Positions 58,254 to 64,000 of a DNA stretch of 64,000 nt are shown here, piece after piece. The stretch comes from Endothia cerciana. Its lineage: Eukaryota; Ascomycota; Sordariomycetes; Diaporthales; Cryphonectriaceae. The notes beneath the pieces are model-generated. The model ran no database searches. It was not told where the DNA came from and saw only the letters and a program-made list of their open reading frames with translations. The stretch lies in the NCBI GenBank assembly GCA_026119935.1, contig JALRMH010000003.1, positions 186,001 to 250,000 of the forward strand. The letters run 5' to 3'. The position numbers and the translations under genes are program-made. Each line of letters opens with the position of its first letter. Within the stretch, counting starts at the first letter, position 1.

Positions 58254-58870
58254 CGAATCCGGGAGTATTTAAGCACTGAGGAGGTCCGCTCAGATGGGGT
58301 GATCCGAAGAGATAATCATGCCATTTCAGGCCGTTCCCAAATCGTTTGTTGGTCGACAGGGTGGTCCTTCGAAGTCGGGCATGATAGGAGAAGGTCCAGG
58401 AGGAAGCTCGTATCGAGTGTACCGTACGTGCTGCAGCCAAGCATGCATGCGGAGGGGAGGGGAGGGGATGGTATCGGAGCAGGCATGCACCACGTTGTCC
58501 GATAAGGGACGAGGGCCTCACACGATAAGAAATGAAAGCCCGCCGGCATGGCACTTCCGCAGTTTCATAAACCAGGCAAATCCTTCTGGTCCTTTGGTGA
58601 TCTTGCTACTGTAAAGCTCGTCGCTTACAGCTTCCCCGGTCAAGACACAGCTGTGTAAAACCATGTCGGACCATATCGGCCTCTGCCGGTCTCCTAAAGG
58701 AGACGGAACAGCAGTCTTGGGTTCCAAGTGATATAAACAAGGACCGATGTCGGTCATTCTAGGATCACGTTAGAATGAATAAATACATAAGTGGTCCTAT
58801 ACAGATGTGACCTCCGAACCTTTAACGGCGAGGCCTCATGCACGTCTTGACGAGTGTCAAAACTGCCACA
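58254..58870. promoter_or_regulatory. Divergent promoter, Zn2Cys6 factor / oxidase N-half
   Basis: A 617-bp region with GATAA-type elements at 58310-58315, 58500-58506 and 58523-58529 and a CCG/CGG palindrome at 58742-58755. It would have served both the regulator and the oxidase before the oxidase broke. Confidence 0.5.
58742..58755. promoter_or_regulatory. Palindrome GACCGA-N2-TCGGTC
   Basis: Perfect 6-bp arms with a 2-bp spacer, containing CCG-N4-CGG, about 116 bp upstream of the oxidase start. The spacing differs from the 53814 palindrome, so a single common operator is not established. Confidence 0.4.
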
Positions 58871-59588
58871 ATGAATCCCGACACCAGAATCCTCATCGTG
58901 GGCGCTGGGACCTTCGGTCTCTCGACAGCCTACCGCATGGCTCGTTCAGGACCATTACAAGTCAATCACAGTCCTCGAAACGGGTGACGCGGCCCCCCCG
59001 CCTCTTTCTGCGGCCAATGACCTGAACAAAATCATCCGAGCTGAGTACGAGGACCCGTTCTATACCGAACTGGCGCTCGAGGCCATGACAGAATGGTCTA
59101 CCAACCCCGTGCTTGCACCACACTACCACCAGGTGGGCTACCTCTTGGCAAACTCAGCCTCGGCCCCCGAAAAGAGCAAGAGGTCGCTGTCAACAAGCCT
59201 GAAGAGCATCGAAACACACCCAGCGTGGAAGGGAAAGATCACCCCTGTCCAGACGCGCGAGGACATCCGAGCCGCTGCCCCCGCCCTGGACGGGCCCATG
59301 GAAGGCTGGGTGGGTTATTTCAACCGCTTCGCTGGCTATGCCCACTCAGCGAATGCCTCTTGAAGTCTATCCATAAGGCGGTGGCCGCCTTGGGAGGAGT
59401 CGTACACTGTGGCCAGACCGTGACAGGGCTGTTGTACGGGGCAGTCGAGGCCGGGGGACAGAAGTGTGTTGGCGTCAAAACACCGTCCGGTCAGGACTTC
59501 TCGGCAGACATCGTGGTCCTCACCGTTGGGGCTTGCCTGGCTTCTGTGCTCCCGCAAGCCGGGCGTCAGGTCACGGCAAAAGCCTGGA
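58871..59588 (+). pseudogene. N-terminal half of an FAD-dependent amino-acid (fructosyl-amine) oxidase
   Basis: Starts MNPDTRILIVGAGTFGLSTA, a Rossmann FAD-binding GxGxxG motif. It then continues in a shifted frame (one extra base near 58950) with SITVLETGDAAPPPL, NDLNKIIRAEYEDPFYTELA and WVGYFNRFAGYAHSANA. It returns to a third frame (one missing base near 59358) with AVAALGGVVHCGQTVTGLLY, GQDFSADIVVLTVGAC and ASVLPQAGRQVTAKAW. Homology ends at about 59,588, exactly where the fragment at 45227-45861 (SVAHTQLTK...) would continue. Together the halves give about 445 residues, normal for an amadoriase. Two single-base frameshifts and the missing C-terminus make it non-functional. Confidence 0.85.
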
Positions 59589-59594
59589 CTTCAT
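59586..59594 (-). other. Orphaned start of the G1 peptidase (ATG AAG TCC)
   Basis: On the minus strand this 9-mer supplies a start codon that joins in frame, through the shared TCC, to the peptidase signal peptide at 45859 (+), giving MKSSSTLGLTLLAGLAAVRG. The sequence to its right would then be the former peptidase promoter. Confidence 0.7.
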
Positions 59595-61085
59595 GATTAA
59601 TTATGACAATGTGTAAGAACTCGGAATACTCGTCTACTTGGTTCTTATGGAGGGAGATCCCCATTCCTCTTGAGAGTGGAGGCGCGCCTCCATCTTATAA
59701 TTCGGCGCTCTTCTTATACATCGTACAGTCTTTGTCAAGCTATCGAACGGGCACAGCACCCGCGTTCCCTTTCTGCCTAAGCTCTGCCTTTGCAGGGGCC
59801 AGGATACAAAGGATCTTGCGATGCAGATACTGTCACGGGCAACACCTTCTTGAGGTAGCAATAGTCTCACAGGGATGGTTGGCCCGCGAGGAACCTGATA
59901 GGATAAGCTTCACCTCGTCAAGCTTTTACCCCGGCTTCCTCCAACCAGTCCATCCAGCTCTGTACTCCTCCCGGGCACAGAAGTAGTGAGACGGCACAGC
60001 AGCACCTTAAACCATCACAACCTGGCGAGTTGGGTCCGAGTTAATCCTGTTCAAGCCGAGAGAGGACGCGGTGTGCTTGTGAAGGAGCCGTCAGCCGTAA
60101 AGGTTGAATACGCTTGGAATCACCCACCTGGAGACTTAAGTTATAGGAGGAGGGAAGTCCTTCAACCCCATCCTGCAGCGGATAATAAGAGAGACTGAAC
60201 GATACAAGGCTACAAGAGCCTTGCTGCCTTATTTCCGAGATATGATTATAGCAGGAACCTAGTTACTCTCGCTTCGCCTGATGAGGTACTGGTTCGACCC
60301 CCATACCAAACGGTCATAATCGATCAGTAGAAGCCAAATTGGGTCCGCGATGGGGTTAGACTGAGATGGGCCGGGCTCTATATCACAGGCAGCAATTATA
60401 TCACGGGGGCCGCACATCTGCGCAGGCACATTTAACCGAAGAAGGTCTGGCCACCTATATAGCGGTATCACGAGTCCACGGCCAGCTTGGGAAGAAGAAG
60501 AGGCATGTCAGCATGATTTTTTCAGGACCGAATACGATATTGTGATGCTGTGTGCGAGTGGCGTCTGGTGATTCATGGCTGCATAACCGTCGTGAACCCA
60601 TGCGGTCAGGGTGACATTTGCCCAATGAGTAGACACCATCGCCACAGTCGAAAGACTGACACGTTCTTCTAGTACACTTCCTTCTCCCTTCAATCCCAAG
60701 GACCGCCCGTTCAGGAGAGCATAGCCTCTTGCTATTCTTATAGGCTGCAAGCAAGAATGGGCTGGACGATCGGACCAGTGGATATCTGGGTACCAAGTCG
60801 AGTATTTCCCACTATAGAGATATTCGATTCCCTTGGAATCATATGACGCACGACGATTCCTCAAAGGCAATGCCAATTCGAATCACGGATAAGTGACGTC
60901 CCTTGCGTCAGTCTTCTCAAATTGACTCATTATAGATCAACATTAATTTTCATCGACATTCTTTACGTTGCTGGTACAAGTCAAGCTGCAGCCTGCAAAT
61001 GGGCATTTTCTCTTGTTAAACTTCATTTCTCGCCCTATATTTCTCTATTCCACATGTAGAAAAGTTTCTTTCGGTAGAAAGTGTC
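59595..61085. other. Former peptidase promoter and intergenic DNA
   Basis: The left few hundred bases are inferred to be the detached peptidase promoter, now pointing into the oxidase fragment. Further right, an open frame of 122 codons at 60508-60876 (-) has fairly natural composition but no recognised family. No tRNA fold was found near the GGTTCGA at 60291. Confidence 0.35.
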
Positions 61086-62398
61086 CTAGATCTGGTGCTG
61101 GAAACTGTTCTCCTCTTCGCCTCCCGACTCCTCAGCCTCGGAACGATCTTCCTTTGCGATACCCAAGAGCACAAAACGGCCGGCGTTGCGGAACAGGCAG
61201 TACGGCCAAAAGAGGTTGAGGACCTGTAGCCCCGCCAGCAGTCCAGACGTTGTGACCTGAGAGATCCGACATTTGTACTGCTGCATGCCCCAGTCGAGCT
61301 CCAAGGGCCCGACCGCGGAGAACTCTGTAACGATGGAATAGAGGACACGCAGGTTAAGGTGGTGGCGCAGGTAGATCCAGCAGGCCATGGACAGGGCATA
61401 CACCGGGATTTGAAGGCCGCTGCCCACGTAGTTGAGCGATTTCAAGATCTGGCACTCTTGTCAGTCTCTCAGGTTCATTGGAAGCCCACCCCTGTTGAGA
61501 GTATAATAACTCACCGCAAGGAGGGAATCGCTGATGTCGTGCGTGACGTAGATGGCGATCCCCATCTTCATGAAATGAAACCGGTAGCTGAGGCCGATCA
61601 GGGCAACCGTGATGATGTGATGCGCCACGAACTCCTTGAAGCCCTTGCGGCGCTGTTCCTGGCAGAGCACCATGACGGCGACCTGCTGGACCCAGAAGGC
61701 CGCCTGGAACAGGTAAGAGAATTTGAAGACGGCCTCGTGGGTCCTGTGAGGGTAACCCTCGTACGTGCCGCGCGTCTCGAAATGCCAGAGTCCTGGCGTG
61801 TTTCTCATGACGTAGAGGCCGAGGGGCCCACTGAATTGCGGTGTAGCAAGCCGTGTACATCTGCTCCATGAACCGCGACGTGGTGCGTTGGGACGTGATG
61901 CCACAGGCGCGAGCCAGAGGCCGGAGGAGCTCTTGCATGATGGACTCCCGCGCAAAGGACAGGACGACGGTGTAGAAGAAGACAAAAGCCAGATCCCAAG
62001 GTCCTCTGCCGTACTGCGGCGGCGAGTCGGGCTCCCCGTTCTGAGCCTTGATCTCGTAGGGCAGAAAGAGGAAAGTGGTGCATGATATTTGACTCGCGCG
62101 GGCTGATGGCGTATAAGGGGAGAAATACGATTATGAGGGCGAGCGGGGTGCGATGTCGTACTCCAAGAGCCGACCCTGGGCGTAAATGCCTCTGGTACTT
62201 GGACAATTGGCGCTTCTCCATTCTGCGGCCCGCACGCGTCTTGCTGCCAGAAGCTGACCATGATATCGAGGAGGTCGAGGGAGGGTTTTGGGAGCCTCTT
62301 TCAACGCGCCGGCGTGCGAGGCCGCTATCCCAGCTTACACGGCCCGCCGGGGCGCTGAGGATCTGAATAGCTTCATTTTTAGTTGTCAATGTCAGCAA
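61086..62398 (-). pseudogene. Ceramide synthase (Lag1/TLC-domain) gene with frameshifts
   Basis: ER membrane enzyme family that N-acylates sphingoid bases. The last exon (61086-61448) and the preceding segment (61516 upwards) are joined by a clean 67-bp GTGAGT-CCAG intron, giving the TLC core: TRGTYEGYPH, KFSYLFQAAFWVQQ, FVAHHIITVALIGLSYRFHF and THDISDSLLA|ILKSLNYV. Upstream the homologous frame changes twice: near 61845 (between MEQMYTACYT and FSGPLGLYVMRN) and near 62065, where dropping one C would link IMHHF to LFLPYEIKAQNGEPDSPP. The N-terminal TM1 (TPLALIIVFLPLYAI) is in a third frame that opens at about 62398. The catalytic His-His and Asp pair are present. It could be a recent pseudogene or contain sequencing errors. 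Confidence 0.75.
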
Positions 62399-63750
62399 AT
62401 AAGTCCTCTTCGCAATGCCTCATTGATGGGTGCCCTGATCGATAGGAGGTGCTGAAAGGAACTTCTTTCTTTATTCTTTCGACCTTCAGCCACTGCGGCC
62501 ACCTTTATGGGAATTCATAGTGGAGAAGTATAGATGTCATCTGAAAGGGGGGATTTCTAGGGCCCCCAAAAAGGTGAAGGGCTACTTGATAATCCAATTT
62601 TGGACTGCGAGGACGAAGCAGCGTGCGGTCAGCTTGTTGGCCCCGAGCCGTCCGCGGAATTGCATGCACAGTGGCCCGCGGCTCCCAGCTGGACTGACCC
62701 AACGCCATCACCCTTTGGCGGCACTGGAGGGAGAGGACAGTATCCAACAGTGGGCTTGATGATCGTACTGGAGACTCCACGCAACTCGTTCTTGTGGACC
62801 ATCTGACAGTACACCGCCCCTTACTACGCAACGATAGTTCGCCAGCCTCGCATGCAGCCTCGTGGCCCTAAACCCTTGCGTGTATTAGCGACAGCGGACC
62901 TCCAAGTCACTTTGGCGTTGGCAGCCATTATTCTTCGTCTTGTCTGATTTCAAGTCATGTGTACAAGCAGCGTACCTATGCCACATGCGATGGCTCTGTG
63001 AATGATTTTTGCTTTTCCTTGGGATGCTTACTATGTAGCGGCATAACGCATACCCAGATCTCAGTGAGCACGGGCAACACAGAGGCTCCCTAGGCTACCG
63101 GCATTCGTGTGTTGTGCCTCAAAGGCTGGCTCATAAAGAGCCAGTCTATTTCTGATCCAATTGCAGTCCACGGAGCTGTCACTAATGATCTGATCACCTT
63201 TACATCATCTCACCTGCTGGAGGATCGTACCCCGTGTGCGTGGATTATTTCCTACTCGGCCGTGCCATCCTTTGTTGTCTCTGGCAGGACACCCCTGCCC
63301 CATGCTCGCAGAGATCCCTACCCATTCTTCCGAATGCAAGCCATCTGCCACCTTCCTGCACCTCCGCAGGGGTTCTCGGGCAGTGAGGCTGTGACATTGG
63401 TCAGTCGTAGAGAGTCGTAGAGAGCAGATCCGCGGTCGTAGCCATGGATGTATTCGGAGGTCCGGGAGACATTTGGACAGCGGACGGGGGGCGTGTCGCA
63501 CGCCTCGAGGGCTAGTCCGAATCTGTGACCTGAACTCATGGTCGATATGTAGAGGGCCGTCCGATACAAGTATCTGCCACCTTCCCCTGGCTTCTCTGAT
63601 CTTCCCAAATATCTGGGCACAGAGCCCTCCTCCTCAGACGTGGCAGAACCTGTCGATATTCCGGCCGTGCACCCCAGCCCGTCAGGCCAAAAAACGCACT
63701 CTCCTCGGCCAGGCTCATTACATAGACTCGACCCCGCAGAGAATAGAGCC
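62399..63750. other. Intergenic 1.35 kb, no gene seen
   Basis: Open frames up to about 160 codons occur on both strands but none has recognisable features. Confidence 0.4.
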
Positions 63751-64000
63751 ATGTTCCTCATCCAATGCCCCCAAGCCCCGTCGGTCCCCGGCGGCGGAGG
63801 CACCGAGACCCCCTCCTCTCCCCAGGACCATCAAGCTCGCGTTCCTCAGGCGGGACCAGGAGGGGGCGGCGACGCCCAACCCTGGATGCAGTTCGACCAC
63901 ACCTTCTCCCCAGGCGCCGGCGCCGGCAGCACGCACACCACTACCCTGACCTACACGATCTGGTGCGACACCCCGGCCGTCGACACGTCCCGGCTCCCCC
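63751..64000 (+). CDS. Possible 5' end of a gene, cut off by the window end
   Basis: From an ATG at 63751 a frame stays open to the end of the window (83 codons). It has a Pro/Gly-rich start, then WMQFDHTFSPGAGAGSTHTT and LTYTIWCDTPAVDTSRLP, which looks more natural than the other frames. The protein is not recognised and an overlapping frame is also open, so this is tentative. Confidence 0.3.
   Translation, partial: MFLIQCPQAPSVPGGGGTETPSSPQDHQARVPQAGPGGGGDAQPWMQFDHTFSPGAGAGSTHTTTLTYTIWCDTPAVDTSRLP

Noticed and set aside
60270..60310. Possible tRNA (GGTTCGA-type B box)
   Set aside because: No matching acceptor stem or A box could be folded around it; other TTCGAA-like hits also failed.
1..64000. 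CRISPR arrays, bacterial operons, ribosome binding sites
   Set aside because: The window is eukaryotic; none of its repeats has spacer-repeat structure.
1..64000. rRNA genes or telomeric repeats
   Set aside because: No 5S/18S/28S-like sequence or TTAGGG array was seen.

Overview
This window is nuclear DNA of a filamentous ascomycete. The protein families point to Sordariomycetes or close relatives. Genes are intron-rich, with short introns of mostly 50-160 bp, GT-AG ends and CTRAC-like branch points. Families include GH72 glucanosyltransferase, HET, Zn2Cys6, Dal5-type MFS, G1 peptidase and a CFEM-like protein. I rebuilt exon structures by eye from splice sites, reading frame and family knowledge; no database search was run.

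Region 1 (about 1-39.9 kb) looks like conserved core genome with intact genes: ribosomal protein L5 (-), a HAD phosphatase (+), a SAM methyltransferase (-), an acyltransferase-3 membrane protein (-), a GPI-anchored GH72 glucanosyltransferase (-), Bzz1 (F-BAR/C1/SH3, -), the Dbp5 helicase (+), a large CFEM-like single-pass membrane protein (+), a Cdc50 flippase subunit (-), the PKA regulatory subunit (+), splicing factor SPF27 (-) and neutral ceramidase (+). Spacers are long (1-3.7 kb), apparently non-coding, and rich in microsatellites and 9-14-nt G or C runs.

Region 2 (about 40-64 kb) looks accessory. It holds a probable solo LTR, a broken HET gene, a Rei1-like zinc-finger gene, and a catabolic block: a G1 peptidase relic, a Cys-rich membrane protein, 5-oxoprolinase, a Dal5-like transporter, a Zn2Cys6 regulator, and the N-terminal half of an amadoriase-like FAD oxidase. 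A frameshifted ceramide synthase follows, and then a possible ORF cut off by the window end. GATA-factor sites and CCG/CGG palindromes in the two divergent promoters suggest nitrogen-responsive, pathway-specific control.

The main discovery is that this block appears to be an inverted segment of about 13.7 kb. The C-terminal half of the oxidase lies at 45.2-45.86 kb (-) and its N-terminal half at 58.87-59.59 kb (+). The peptidase at 45.86 kb (+) has lost its start codon, and an ATG-AAG-TCC that fits it lies at 59.59 kb (-). Undoing one inversion with breakpoints in a shared 3-bp TCC/GGA restores reading frame across both genes at once. Both broken genes have since gained frameshifts, while the three genes inside the block (5-oxoprolinase, transporter, regulator) remain intact.
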